Assembly: GCF_001010415.1 (NCBI RefSeq)
Contig: NZ_JPLE01000003.1
Coordinates: 1-63,261 of the forward strand
DNA length: 63,261 nucleotides
Direction: 5' to 3'
Source of the DNA: Xanthomonas pisi DSM 18956
Lineage (GTDB): Bacteria; Pseudomonadota; Gammaproteobacteria; Xanthomonadales; Xanthomonadaceae
The notes beneath the pieces were generated by a model. That model searched no databases, was not told where the DNA came from, and worked only from the letters and a program-made list of their open reading frames with translations. Shown one piece after another: positions 36,770-45,363 of this stretch (position 1 is its first letter; every line of letters starts with the position of its first letter). Made by a program: the position numbers and the translations under genes.

Positions 36770-37112
36770 GGTGGCGTCGCCTGGTCGCCAGGCGCGCACG
36801 CCGGCGTGGGGGAAGGCGCGCGCGACGCAACCGACACGGCGGGACGACGGCGCAGGAGCTGCGAACTGCATGGGCATGCTACGGCAAAGCCGCCTGGGCG
36901 CGCGCACGGGCCGGGCGGCACCGGCGTGCTGCGTTAAGCAGCTGCGTTGCCCGCACTGCGCGGCGACCCCGGAATGCGCCACTACGCAGGGCCGCTGCAT
37001 TTGGTTGCATTGGCGCGCGCAGCCGTACCGGAAAGGCTCATCGATGTGAGGGATCAGCTCACCGCAGCCAATTAAACTGTCGCCACGGGGATGGCCCCGC
37101 GGAGAACATCAC

Positions 37113-38738
37113 TTGAACGATACCCGTCACGGAGAGCTACGGGCGCCTCATATCAGCGAATCTCGCAGCCTGCCTGTGGAGAAGCATCGCTCGGATATCT
37201 TTTTTGCCGCGGTGGAAACCACGCGGATGCCGATGACGGTCACCGACCCGCACCTGCCCGACAATCCGATCGTGTTCGCCAACCGGGCGTTCCTGGAGAT
37301 GACCGGGTATTCGGCCGAGGAGATCATCGGCAACAACTGCCGTTTCCTGCAGGGCCCGGAAACCGATCCGGCCAGCGTGCAGGACGTGCGCGAGTCCATC
37401 GAGCAACGCCGCGAATTTGCCACCGAGGTGCTGAATTACCGCAAGGATGGCTCGTCGTTCTGGAACGCGCTGTTCGTCTCGCCGGTGTTCGACGAGCAAG
37501 GCAACCTGGTCTACTTCTTCGGTTCGCAGCTGGATGTGAGCCGTCGCCGCGATGCCGAGGACGCCTTGCGCCAGGCGCAGAAGATGGAAGCGCTGGGGCA
37601 GTTGACCGGTGGCATCGCGCACGATTTCAACAATCTGCTGCAGGTGATGTCCGGGCATCTGGAAGTGATCCAGATGATGGTCTCCGGCGATGCCGCCAGG
37701 AATGCCGAACGCATCGCCTTCAGCGCCGAACATGCCGCAACCGCTGCGGCCAAGGCGGCCACCCTGACCCAGCAATTGCTGGCGTTTTCGCGCAAGCAGA
37801 AATTGCGGGGCCGGGTGGTCAATCTCAATGGCCTGGTGTCGGGCATGAACAACATGGCCGAGCGCACGCTGGGGGGCGGCATCAGCCTGCGGCAGTCGCT
37901 GGAAGAGGGGTTGTGGAACTGCCAGATCGACACCACCCAGGCCGAAGTGGCGCTGTTGAACGTGCTGATCAATGCGCGCGATGCGATGGCGCAGTCCGAG
38001 CGCAAGGAAGTGACCGTGCAGACCCAGAACGTGGAAATCACCAGCCACGATCTGGCCATGCATCACCAGTTGGCGCCGGGCCGCTACGTGAGCATTGCCG
38101 TCAGCGACACCGGCTCGGGCATGCCGCCGGAGGTGGCCAGCCGCGTCATGGAGCCGTTCTTTACCACCAAGGACGAGGGCCAGGGGACGGGGCTGGGTCT
38201 GTCGATGGTGTACGGCTTCGTCAAGCAGTCCGGCGGCACCGTGCGCATCTACAGCGAAGTGGGCGAAGGAACGACGGTGCGGCTGTATTTCCCCGCATCC
38301 AGCGAGTTCGAGAACGACCTGCAGGCCGTCAAGAGCCGTGCCATCGACAAGGGCGGCAGCGAAACCATCCTGGTGGTGGAAGACAAGCAGGACGTGGCGG
38401 TGGTGGCCAGGATGTTCCTGGAAAACGCCGGTTACCGCATCCTCTCTGCTGCCAGTGGGCGCGAGGCGATCGAGTTACTCGAGCAGCATCCGGAAGTGGA
38501 TGCGCTGTTCACCGATCTGATCATGCCCGGCGGCATGAACGGCGTGGTGCTCGCGCGCGAAGCACGCCGCCTGCTGCCCAGGATCAAGGTGTTGCTCACG
38601 ACCGGCTATGCCGACGCCAGCATCCAGCGCACCGACGTGGGCGGGGCCGAATTCGACGTGGTCAACAAGCCCTACACGCAAAAGGAATTGCTCAAGCGCA
38701 TCCGCATGTTGCTGGACGGGCCGACCGGGGTGGGCTGA
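37113..38738 (+). CDS. LOV-domain hybrid histidine kinase (blue-light sensor)
   Basis: A 541-residue cytoplasmic photoreceptor kinase. The LOV/PAS domain (about 26-145) has the flavin-adduct cysteine Cys76 in [10 protein letters not shown] HisKA region follows with the phospho-acceptor His170 ([12 protein letters not shown]), then the ATPase boxes NARDAM and DTGSGMPPE, and [13 protein letters not shown]-terminal receiver has phospho-acceptor Asp468 ([10 protein letters not shown]) and Lys519 (VNKPY). It is the type known from X. citri and X. campestris, where light through LOV affects motility, exopolysaccharide and virulence. The start is a TTG at 37113. Confidence 0.94.
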   Translation: MNDTRHGELRAPHISESRSLPVEKHRSDIFFAAVETTRMPMTVTDPHLPDNPIVFANRAFLEMTGYSAEEIIGNNCRFLQGPETDPASVQDVRESIEQRREFATEVLNYRKDGSSFWNALFVSPVFDEQGNLVYFFGSQLDVSRRRDAEDALRQAQKMEALGQLTGGIAHDFNNLLQVMSGHLEVIQMMVSGDAARNAERIAFSAEHAATAAAKAATLTQQLLAFSRKQKLRGRVVNLNGLVSGMNNMAERTLGGGISLRQSLEEGLWNCQIDTTQAEVALLNVLINARDAMAQSERKEVTVQTQNVEITSHDLAMHHQLAPGRYVSIAVSDTGSGMPPEVASRVMEPFFTTKDEGQGTGLGLSMVYGFVKQSGGTVRIYSEVGEGTTVRLYFPASSEFENDLQAVKSRAIDKGGSETILVVEDKQDVAVVARMFLENAGYRILSAASGREAIELLEQHPEVDALFTDLIMPGGMNGVVLAREARRLLPRIKVLLTTGYADASIQRTDVGGAEFDVVNKPYTQKELLKRIRMLLDGPTGVG

Positions 38739-38754
38739 GGACGTCGTCATACCC

Positions 38755-38785
38755 GGTAACGCCGCCGCGCTGCGGTGGCGTTACC
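38755..38785 (+). terminator. Hairpin downstream of the LOV kinase gene
   Basis: GGTAACGCCGCCGC and GCGGTGGCGTTACC pair over 14 bp with one wobble around a 3-nt loop. No T-run follows, but it lies 16 bp after the stop codon and between convergent genes. Confidence 0.55.
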
Positions 38786-38956
38786 GATGCGGCCGGTATG
38801 GCCGCTTGGCTGCCGCTGCAAGACCGCACTGCTCGCGCAGCGTGACCGTGGAAGCACCATGGTCATCGGTACACCTGCGTTGGATCGCGTGCGCGAATGC
38901 ACGCAAGCCTTGGCCGTGGTCTGCACTGCCGATGACCGGCGATGCAGTTGCGGCGG

Positions 38957-39403
38957 TTAGCGGCGCGATCTGCAATGCGGATCAGGTTCGGCGCGCCGTC
39001 GATACAGCAGGTGCAGCCGCATGCCGATCAGCATCGCCAACACGAACACCAGACTGGACGGCTGCAGTGCAGCCGCGCCCAGCAGTGCCGGCGCCGGGCA
39101 TAGCCCCACCAATCCCCAGCCGATGCCGAACAGCGCGCTGCCCCATAGCAGTGGGCCGTCGATCTGCCGATGGCTGGGGAGCTGCAGCGATGCACCACGC
39201 AGTGTTCGACCACGCCGCCGCGCCCACCGGAACGCAGGCGCTGCGACGCCGATGGCGCCGAGCATCACCAACCCAAGCGATGGGTCCCAACGTCCGGCGA
39301 CATCGAGAAAACCCAGGACCTTGGTCGGATCGGCCATGCCTGAGAGCAACAGGCCGGTCCCGAAGATCAGCCCGGCGATCGCGCTGCTGAGAACCCGATT
39401 CAC
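38957..39403 (-). CDS. YeeE/YedE-family half transporter, second subunit
   Basis: A 148-residue membrane protein with four hydrophobic segments and the family motifs LIFGTGLLLSGMADPTKVLGFLD at the start and GIGWGLVGLCPAPALL later (LCPAPA holds the conserved Cys). YeeE/YedE proteins import thiosulfate or related sulfur species; in the half-size form two proteins make up one transporter. The GTG start at 39403 overlaps the stop of the partner gene by four bases, so the pair is co-translated under the ArsR-type repressor upstream. Confidence 0.88.
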   Translation of the reverse strand: MNRVLSSAIAGLIFGTGLLLSGMADPTKVLGFLDVAGRWDPSLGLVMLGAIGVAAPAFRWARRRGRTLRGASLQLPSHRQIDGPLLWGSALFGIGWGLVGLCPAPALLGAAALQPSSLVFVLAMLIGMRLHLLYRRRAEPDPHCRSRR

Positions 39404-39840
39404 CCAACGCCCCGCAACGTGGCGAGCAGGGCATGGGTGGCGATCGCCGCGCCCATGAACACGGCGGTGGCGACCAGCGAGCGGCGTGCGCCACGCGCGA
39501 TGCCGCATACCCCATGCCCGCTGGTGCAGCCGCCGCCCATGCGCGCACCGAATCCCACCAGCACCCCTGCGCCGATCAACCACCACAATGTGGCTTGCGA
39601 CTGCATGGAAGGCAGGGGCCGTACGACGGCCCACAGTGGCACGGCACCGAGCAACCCGAGCACGAACGCGCCCCGCCAATTGCGTTCATCGCGGCCCTGG
39701 CGCTGCAGCAAGCCGCCGACGATGCCACTGACGCCGGCAATGCGTCCCTCAAAGACCAATAGCCACGCGGCGGCAAGGCCGATCAAGCCGCCCCCGGCCA
39801 ATGCGCTCAACGGGGTGAAACTGCTCCAGTCGACGACCAT
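39400..39840 (-). CDS. YeeE/YedE-family half transporter, first subunit
   Basis: A 146-residue membrane protein with about four membrane segments and the conserved Cys loop GARMGGGCTSGHGVCGIARG, the hallmark of the N-terminal half of YeeE/YedE sulfur transporters. Its first residues MVVDWSSFTPLSALAGGGLIGLAAAWLL start right after the ArsR gene (1-bp gap). The downstream half transporter completes the protein. Substrate is probably thiosulfate or a persulfide-related compound, judging from family and from the thiol-type regulator. Confidence 0.88.
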   Translation of the reverse strand: MVVDWSSFTPLSALAGGGLIGLAAAWLLVFEGRIAGVSGIVGGLLQRQGRDERNWRGAFVLGLLGAVPLWAVVRPLPSMQSQATLWWLIGAGVLVGFGARMGGGCTSGHGVCGIARGARRSLVATAVFMGAAIATHALLATLRGVG

Positions 39841-39841
39841 G

Positions 39842-40198
39842 TCAGTCTGGCTCCGCTGTGCCGCATACGCTGGCATACAGGGCCTGCATCACCGCAAGCA
39901 CGTCGGCGCTGGCGAGGTGGTAATAGATGTATTTGCCCGCGCGACGGGTACCGACCAGGCCTTCGTCGCGCAGCACGCCCAGTTGCTGCGACAGCGTGGG
40001 CTGCACGATGGCCGTGGCCGCCTGCAGTTCGCCGACATTGCGCTCGCCCTGGGCCAGTTGGCAGAGCAACAGCAGGCGATCCTCGTTGGCCATGGCCTTG
40101 AGCAGGCTACAGGCGCGCCCGGCCGACGCGCGCAGGCGCTGCATGCTGGCAGGGTCGGCGCGAAATCGTGGCAGTGCGGGCGTGGCATGGGTCGGCAT
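39842..40198 (-). CDS. ArsR-family repressor, BigR/SqrR-like thiol sensor
   Basis: A 118-residue winged-helix repressor (LLKAMANEDRLLLLCQLAQGERNVGELQ, then recognition helix QPTLSQQLGVLRDEGLV). Metal-binding ArsR motifs (ELCVCDL) are absent. Instead it has Cys46 and Cys112, 66 residues apart, the same spacing as the redox pair of Xylella BigR (Cys42/Cys108); Cys30 is extra. Such repressors sense persulfide/H2S and release sulfur-handling operons. It heads the two half-transporter genes, which it presumably represses. ATG 40198 follows GAAAGG. Confidence 0.9.
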   Translation of the reverse strand: MPTHATPALPRFRADPASMQRLRASAGRACSLLKAMANEDRLLLLCQLAQGERNVGELQAATAIVQPTLSQQLGVLRDEGLVGTRRAGKYIYYHLASADVLAVMQALYASVCGTAEPD

Positions 40199-40207
40199 GC
40201 CTTTCAA

Positions 40208-40223
40208 TCTACTTAAAAATAGA
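40208..40223 (-). promoter_or_regulatory. Candidate operator of the BigR-like repressor
   Basis: An AT-rich imperfect palindrome, TCTACTTAAAAATAGA, lies 10 bp upstream of the repressor start codon in otherwise GC-rich DNA. BigR-type operators are AT-rich inverted repeats overlapping their own promoter, so autoregulation through this site is plausible. Confidence 0.45.
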
Positions 40224-40587
40224 ATGTGCTGCAATGGAGTGTGAGAGGCCGAGGGTGTGGCCGGCAGCCACCGGAACCTCACCCCCCGAGCTGCCACACC
40301 AGCAGAGATCGCAAGGCACGCAGGCGCTCGATCGCCGCTCGGCACGCGCGCAGCGCAGCGGGCGAATGCGCTGTGCCGCAACTCGGGCCTGGGGATCTGA
40401 CACGGCCAGACAGCGCCGCGAGCAGTCGTCAGGCAGATGCGGGCGGTGCGCAGGACCGGGTGCGCGTGCGGGACATGCCGTACTGCGCGTCGGGCGCACT
40501 GTCTGGCGGTGAGCGTAGTCGTGTTGTCAGCCGCTCTTGGACGCTTGAAGTCGCGCGCTGTACGACGCAGTGGCCAAAGCGGATGCT
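40224..40587. other. Intergenic region, no gene seen
   Basis: About 360 bp between the repressor promoter and the DUF3658-like gene. Frames are open on the plus strand but the translations are R/A/C-rich noise. No repeat or RNA recognised. Confidence 0.35.
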
Positions 40588-40863
40588 TCAGCGGGGGTGT
40601 GGCGCGTGCGTGGCAAGGCGCACCTCGCCATGTCGCCAGTCGGTCATATCGCCCGCAGCCTCGAGCCGACCGCTGCGAACAAGGCCGGCAATACGCTGCG
40701 CAACCTGGTCGGCCGCATCCTCAACGTCGGCCAGATTCAACCGCTCGTCGGTGAGGGCTTTCGCAATCAGCATCGCGACCTTTTGCCACCGCGCGTCGAC
40801 AGCACCGGTGATAAACGCATCGATTGCGCCCGGCTCACTGCCGGATGGGCCAGTGCTCGTCAT
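40588..40863 (-). CDS. DUF3658-like small protein
   Basis: A 91-residue protein: IDAFITGAVDARWQKVAMLIAKAL, then DVEDAADQVAQRIAGLVRSGRLEAAGDMTDWRHGEVRL. The helix-rich layout ending in GRLEA-GD-WR-SEVRL resembles DUF3658 domains found alone or fused behind DUF1835. It has no catalytic signature. It lies upstream of yggX in the same direction in the minus-strand block but across a gap, so linkage is uncertain. Confidence 0.7.
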   Translation of the reverse strand: MTSTGPSGSEPGAIDAFITGAVDARWQKVAMLIAKALTDERLNLADVEDAADQVAQRIAGLVRSGRLEAAGDMTDWRHGEVRLATHAPHPR

Positions 40864-40983
40864 CGTGCATCACCATTGCCTATTCCCGGGGCATGGCCAC
40901 AGGATGCGCGCTCCCGCGTTGCAGCGACCGACTCCCGGCCTCGCTGCCACTCCGCACCCGCAACATCCCAGTGCGTGCGCCAA

Positions 40984-41262
40984 CTATTCCTCGCCAAGCG
41001 GCGCCACATAGCCCTCGGGCTTATCGGCATTGCGCTCGAACAGGAACTTCTGCAGTTCGGCCTCGAGAAAGGCGCGATGCTTGGGGTCGCGCGGCGATAG
41101 CCGGTTTTCGTTGATCAGCATGGTCTGGTGCGCCAGCCATGCCTGCCACGCGCTCTTGCCGATCTGCGCAAAGATGCGCTGGCCGAGTTCGCCGGGATAC
41201 GGCACAAAATCCAGGCCGTCGGTATCGCATTGCTGGTACTGGCAGAACACGGTGCGGGACAT
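40984..41262 (-). CDS. yggX: YggX Fe(2+)-trafficking/oxidative damage protection protein
   Basis: A 92-residue cytoplasmic protein of the YggX family, starting [19 protein letters not shown] (normally MSRTVFC plus a short KYG-type linker) and containing [22 protein letters not shown] and TMLINENRL. It protects Fe-S enzymes against oxidants and helps iron handling. It lies 21 bp downstream of mutY, the same mutY-yggX order as in E. coli; MutY itself carries a 4Fe-4S cluster. Confidence 0.95.
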   Translation of the reverse strand: MSRTVFCQYQQCDTDGLDFVPYPGELGQRIFAQIGKSAWQAWLAHQTMLINENRLSPRDPKHRAFLEAELQKFLFERNADKPEGYVAPLGEE

Positions 41263-41283
41263 GCGAATTCCTTTGAGGCGTGC

Positions 41284-42357
41284 TTAGAGCGTGTCGAGCA
41301 ACTTGCGGATCGGCGCCGGCAGGCCCAGCGCTCCGAGATCGGCGCGGGCGACCCAACGCAGATCGTCATTGTCGCGCACCGCCGCGCGCAGTGCGACCTT
41401 GCGCAGGCGCAACGGCTGCAGATGCAGGCGATAGTGGCTGAAGGTGTGCACGATCGGCGGCATCGCATCGGCGCGTTCGTAGCTGCCATCGATATGTTCG
41501 TCGAACCAGGCGCGCATGCTGCTGTCGGTGTCGGCCTGCGGCAGCGTCCACAGCGCGGCCCAGATGCCGGTGGGGGGGCGGCGCTGCAGCAGGATCTCGC
41601 CTTGGGCGTTTTCCAGCAGCAGCGCGGTCGCTTCGCGCTCGGGCAGGACCTTGCCCGGTTTGGGCGTCGGCAGCGCATCCACCAGGCCCTCGCGGCGGGC
41701 GACGCAGGTATCCTGCAGCGGGCACAGCACGCACGCCGGTTTGGCGCGGGTGCACAGGGTGGCGCCGAAATCCATCTGCGCCTGCGTGTAGTCGGCCAGG
41801 CGGCCGTCGGGCACATGCGCGACATGGGTTGTCGCCAGCTGCCACAGCTGCTTTTCGACGGCCGGCAGACCGGGATAGCCGGCAATGCCATGGAAACGCG
41901 TCATGACGCGTTTGACGTTGCCATCCATGATGGGGAAACGGTCGTTCCACGCCTGGCTCAGGATCGCACCGGCGGTGCTGCGGCCGATGCCGGGCAGCGC
42001 GAGCAATGCATCGAGGTCGCGTGGCAGCTCGCCATCGTGCAAGGCAACGCATTGCCTGGCGGCCGCATGCAGATTGCGTGCGCGTGCGTAGTAGCCCAGC
42101 CCGGCCCAGTGCGCCATCACCGTGTCGTTGTCGGCTGCCGCCAGATCGGCAAGTGCCGGAAAGCGTGCAACGAACTTCTGGAAGTACGGAATGACCACTG
42201 CAACTTGCGTCTGTTGCAGCATGATTTCCGACAGCCAGACGCGATACGGCGCGCGCGGATGCTGCCAGGGCAGGTCATGACGGCCGTGGCCGTCGAACCA
42301 GTGCAGCAACGGGGCGACAAAGGCGTCAGCGGATGAAGCGGCGAGATCTGCGGGCAT
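41284..42357 (-). CDS. mutY: A/G-specific adenine DNA glycosylase
   Basis: MutY removes adenine mispaired with 8-oxoguanine. The 357-residue protein has the catalytic Glu44 in LSEIMLQQTQV, the helix-hairpin-helix LPGIGRSTAGAIL followed by Asp145 in MDGNVKRVMTR, the 4Fe-4S ligands C202, C209, C212 and C218, and a C-terminal NUDIX-like domain (about 240-350) for 8-oxoG recognition. ATG 42357 (MPADLAASS) is chosen; the frame is open further upstream without a family match. Operon with yggX. Confidence 0.96.
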   Translation of the reverse strand: MPADLAASSADAFVAPLLHWFDGHGRHDLPWQHPRAPYRVWLSEIMLQQTQVAVVIPYFQKFVARFPALADLAAADNDTVMAHWAGLGYYARARNLHAAARQCVALHDGELPRDLDALLALPGIGRSTAGAILSQAWNDRFPIMDGNVKRVMTRFHGIAGYPGLPAVEKQLWQLATTHVAHVPDGRLADYTQAQMDFGATLCTRAKPACVLCPLQDTCVARREGLVDALPTPKPGKVLPEREATALLLENAQGEILLQRRPPTGIWAALWTLPQADTDSSMRAWFDEHIDGSYERADAMPPIVHTFSHYRLHLQPLRLRKVALRAAVRDNDDLRWVARADLGALGLPAPIRKLLDTL

Positions 42358-42419
42358 GAGGTCTGCTGGCGGTAAAGGAGGGCGGTGCCGGTCACAGGCG
42401 CGATGTTGCGGTGGCGGGC

Positions 42420-42683
42420 TCAGCGCAGTGGAAACGCCATGCCGGCCAGGCACTGCTGGCAGAACAGGTCTCCGGCGCCAGCCCAGTGCGGCGCCTGAGG
42501 TGCGTGGTACCAAGACACCGCCGCATTGCTGCACTGTGTTGCACGTAGCGAGGCGGGCATGGGGCGCGCGAACTCCAGCACGCGTTTGGCATGCGACCGG
42601 CCGTGCGATACCTGCTGCACCGTGCGCCCGGCCTGCAGCAAGCTTGCTGACAGGGACTGCAGGTGCGGGCAGGCGTCAGCCAC
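42420..42683 (-). CDS. Hypothetical protein immediately behind ftsY
   Basis: An 87-residue product starting at a GTG that directly follows the ftsY stop codon (TGA then GTG), so it would be translated by reinitiation. It contains ADACPHLQSLSASLLQAG, RSHAKRVLEFARPMP and a C-terminal FCQQCLAGMAF pair of cysteines. Composition looks coding rather than random, but I recognise no family. It could also be a chance frame in the ftsY-mutY gap. Confidence 0.5.
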   Translation of the reverse strand: MADACPHLQSLSASLLQAGRTVQQVSHGRSHAKRVLEFARPMPASLRATQCSNAAVSWYHAPQAPHWAGAGDLFCQQCLAGMAFPLR

Positions 42684-44303
42684 TCAGCTGCCCAAGGCTT
42701 CCGGCAGCAAGGCGTCGACGAAGGCGACCGGGTCGAACACGCGCAGATCTTCCGGGCGTTCGCCGATGCCGGCAAACCGGATCGGGATATTGAACTCGCG
42801 GGCCAGTGCGAACACCACGCCGCCCTTGGCGGTGCCATCGAGCTTGGTCACCACCAGGCCGGTGACGCCCACCGCAGCATGGAACTGGCGCAGCTGCGAG
42901 ATGGCGTTCTGGCCGGTGGTGCCGTCGATGACCATCAGTACCTCGTGCGGTGCGGCAGCATCGATCTTGCCGAGCACGCGGCGGATCTTGCCCAGCTCGT
43001 TCATCAGCCCGGTCTGGGTATGCAGGCGGCCGGCGGTGTCGGCGATCAACACGTCGGTGCCGCGCGCCTTGGCGGCCTGCAAGGCGTCGAACGCCACCGA
43101 GGCGGCATCGGCGTTCTGCCCTTGCGCGATCACCGCCACGCCATTGCGATCGCCCCAGGCCTGCAGCTGCGCCACGGCGGCGGCGCGGAAGGTGTCGCCG
43201 GCGGCCAGCATCAGGCTATTGCCCTCATCCTTGAAGCGCTTGGCCAGCTTGCCGATGGTGGTGGTCTTGCCGACGCCGTTGACGCCGACGGTGAGCACCA
43301 CGAACGGCTTGAGCGAGCGGTCGATCACCAGCGGTTTCGACACCGGCTGCAACAACGCGATGAGGTCGCTGCGCAGGGCCTTGAACATGGCCTGTGCGTC
43401 GACGAATTCGCGCGACCTCATGCGCTTGCGCAGGCCTTCGATCAAGGCGGTGGTGGCGCCGATGCCGACGTCGGCGGTGATCAGCGCGGTTTCGATTTCG
43501 TCGAGCAGATCGTCGTCGAGCTTGGGGTTACGCGAAAACAGGCCGCCGAAGCTGCGTGCGAAGGTGCTGTTGCGCAGCCGCTCGCGCCAGCCCGGTTTGC
43601 CGGCCGGTGCGGCAGGCAGCGCGTCGTGCTGGCCGACGATGCTGTCGGTGTCCTGCGTCGCAGGCGTCGGGTGGCCGACGCTGACCGGTGCGGTCACGGT
43701 CGGTGTCGCGCTTGCGGCAGGGACTGCGGCGGGCGGAGTGGACGCGGTCGGCGTTGCGGCAGGCGGCACCACCGCCGGCGGTGCGGCGACCGGCGCGGCA
43801 ATCACCGGTGCCGACACCGACGGCGGGGTCGCCTGCGATGGCGTTGCAGGTTGTGCGGGGGGAGCGACAGGCGCGCTCGGCCCGCTTTGAGGCTGCACTA
43901 CGACAGGCGCCACCACCACCGGGGTCGGCGCGGTGGGTGGGGCAGCCTGGGCCGGGTCCGGCAATGCCTGCAACGCAGACGGTGCGGCAGGTGTGGGTGT
44001 GGGGGGCGCACTCGGCACCGCGGCGATGCTCTGCGCCTGGCCGGTGCGGGCTGCAATGTCGCGTGCAAGCGCATCGGCCGGTGCCGCCGGCGCGGTAGTT
44101 TCTGCTGCCGGGGCAGGCGTGATGGGCGGCGCTGCGGCAGGCACTGTGCCGGGCTGCGCAGGCGGCATGGCCTCGACCGGCGCTGCGGGCGTGGCGGCCG
44201 AGGGTGCGGTGGGGAATGCGGCTGCCAGTTCTTCCAGGCTATAGCGCGAGGTGCGCGAGCTGTCGGGCGCGGTGGGCTTGTTGCGGCGGAAAAAACTGGC
44301 CAT
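42684..44303 (-). CDS. ftsY: Signal recognition particle receptor FtsY
   Basis: FtsY docks SRP-ribosome complexes at the membrane. The 539-residue protein has a short basic/amphipathic start (MASFFRRNKP), a very long Ala/Pro-rich low-complexity linker of about 200 residues (about 30-236) in place of the usual acidic A domain, and then the complete NG GTPase: P-loop GVNGVGKTTT at 340-349, DTFRAAAV, DTAGR and TKLDGTAKGG. ATG 44303 is used; upstream frame is not FtsY-like. Probably cotranscribed with the small gene behind it. Confidence 0.95.
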   Translation of the reverse strand: MASFFRRNKPTAPDSSRTSRYSLEELAAAFPTAPSAATPAAPVEAMPPAQPGTVPAAAPPITPAPAAETTAPAAPADALARDIAARTGQAQSIAAVPSAPPTPTPAAPSALQALPDPAQAAPPTAPTPVVVAPVVVQPQSGPSAPVAPPAQPATPSQATPPSVSAPVIAAPVAAPPAVVPPAATPTASTPPAAVPAASATPTVTAPVSVGHPTPATQDTDSIVGQHDALPAAPAGKPGWRERLRNSTFARSFGGLFSRNPKLDDDLLDEIETALITADVGIGATTALIEGLRKRMRSREFVDAQAMFKALRSDLIALLQPVSKPLVIDRSLKPFVVLTVGVNGVGKTTTIGKLAKRFKDEGNSLMLAAGDTFRAAAVAQLQAWGDRNGVAVIAQGQNADAASVAFDALQAAKARGTDVLIADTAGRLHTQTGLMNELGKIRRVLGKIDAAAPHEVLMVIDGTTGQNAISQLRQFHAAVGVTGLVVTKLDGTAKGGVVFALAREFNIPIRFAGIGERPEDLRVFDPVAFVDALLPEALGS

Positions 44304-44487
44304 TGGCAACGCAGTAGGGGAAACCCGGAATTCTACCATCCGGGTCTCGGCCCACCTTGACGCGTCCTTCAGCGCCGTACTGATCCAAGGCGACCCGAAC
44401 GCACTGCGACGGCGCTGCCAATCCTGCCGAATTCGGCATTTGTGCCAGCTATGTGTCAGGCTCCGATCGCAGCCTGCAACCAGCGCT

Positions 44488-45204
44488 TCACAGCTGACCC
44501 TTGAGCGCACGGTAATCGCGCGGGGTCATGCCGACGGTGGCCTTGAACTGGCGGGCAAACGCGCTCTGGTCGGCGAACCCGCAGCGCTGGCCGATGCTGG
44601 CGATGCTGTCGTCGCCGTACAGCAGGCGCATGGCCGACTCGATGCGCAGCTTGGTCAGCAGTTGCTGCGGGGTGACCTGGAACACGCGACGGAAGTGCCG
44701 CTCCAGCTGCGCGACCGAGAGCCCGGCCAGATCGGCCAGCGCCTGCACGCGCAGGTTGTCGCCGAAGTTGGACTGCATGTGGTCCATGACCTGGCTCAGC
44801 CGCTCATACGCCGAATGCCGGCTATCGGGCTGGCCCAGATCGCGCGAGATACCCACCACGCCGATCACCTCGTCCGCCTCGCACAGCGGGCGTTTGAAGG
44901 TCAGGCACCAGCCCGGCAAGCGGTTGGGATACAGATGCACCTCCAGCTGGTTGTCGATGAGCTCGCCCTGCAGCACGCGACGGTCCTGCATCATGTAGCT
45001 GCCGCCCAGCGGCAACGGAAATACTTCCAGCGGCGAGCGGCCGATGATCTCGCTGCGCAGCTTGCGCCCGAGCCGGCGCACCAGGGTGAGGTTGCAATGG
45101 GTGTAGCGGCCCTCGCTGTCCTTGATGAAGAACACCACGTCCGGCAGTGCATCGAACAGCGTCTGCATTTCCAGTGCGGGAAGGTTGAGGTCCATCAGGG
45201 TCAT
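44488..45204 (-). CDS. PAS-domain AraC-family transcriptional regulator
   Basis: A 238-residue regulator with a PAS domain (about 10-115: LFDALPDVVFFIKDSEGRYTHCN, then VIGVVGISRDLG) and a C-terminal AraC double helix-turn-helix (LADLAGLSVAQLERHFRRVF and IASIGQRCGFADQSAFARQFK). The PAS sensor replaces the usual cupin ligand pocket. It is transcribed divergently from the hydroxyproline catabolic operon, so it is the likely activator; the signal could be hydroxyproline or a pathway intermediate. A GTG at 45216 would add four residues. Confidence 0.9.
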   Translation of the reverse strand: MTLMDLNLPALEMQTLFDALPDVVFFIKDSEGRYTHCNLTLVRRLGRKLRSEIIGRSPLEVFPLPLGGSYMMQDRRVLQGELIDNQLEVHLYPNRLPGWCLTFKRPLCEADEVIGVVGISRDLGQPDSRHSAYERLSQVMDHMQSNFGDNLRVQALADLAGLSVAQLERHFRRVFQVTPQQLLTKLRIESAMRLLYGDDSIASIGQRCGFADQSAFARQFKATVGMTPRDYRALKGQL

Positions 45205-45227
45205 GGTAGAGGTCACGATTTGACGGC

Positions 45228-45241
45228 TGCACGGTGGTGCA
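45228..45241. promoter_or_regulatory. Short palindrome in the divergent control region
   Basis: TGCAC-N4-GTGCA lies in the 159-bp gap between the PAS-AraC gene and the epimerase gene, 24 bp from the regulator's ATG. Position suggests an operator, but 5-bp arms occur by chance in GC-rich DNA. Confidence 0.3.
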
Positions 45242-45363
45242 ACCCAGGCTTGATCCTAGCGTAAACGCGCGGCTGTGAAGCGGGTCGGCGATTGTGCAGA
45301 TTTCCGCATTTTCACTTCGCATTGAACGCTAGTCGTCCGCGGCCGGCAATGGGAGCATGAGCC

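Noticed and set aside
40226..41100. Plus-strand frames of 261 and 176 codons between the ArsR gene and yggX
   Set aside because: They are antisense to the DUF3658-like and yggX genes and have R/A/C-rich noise composition.
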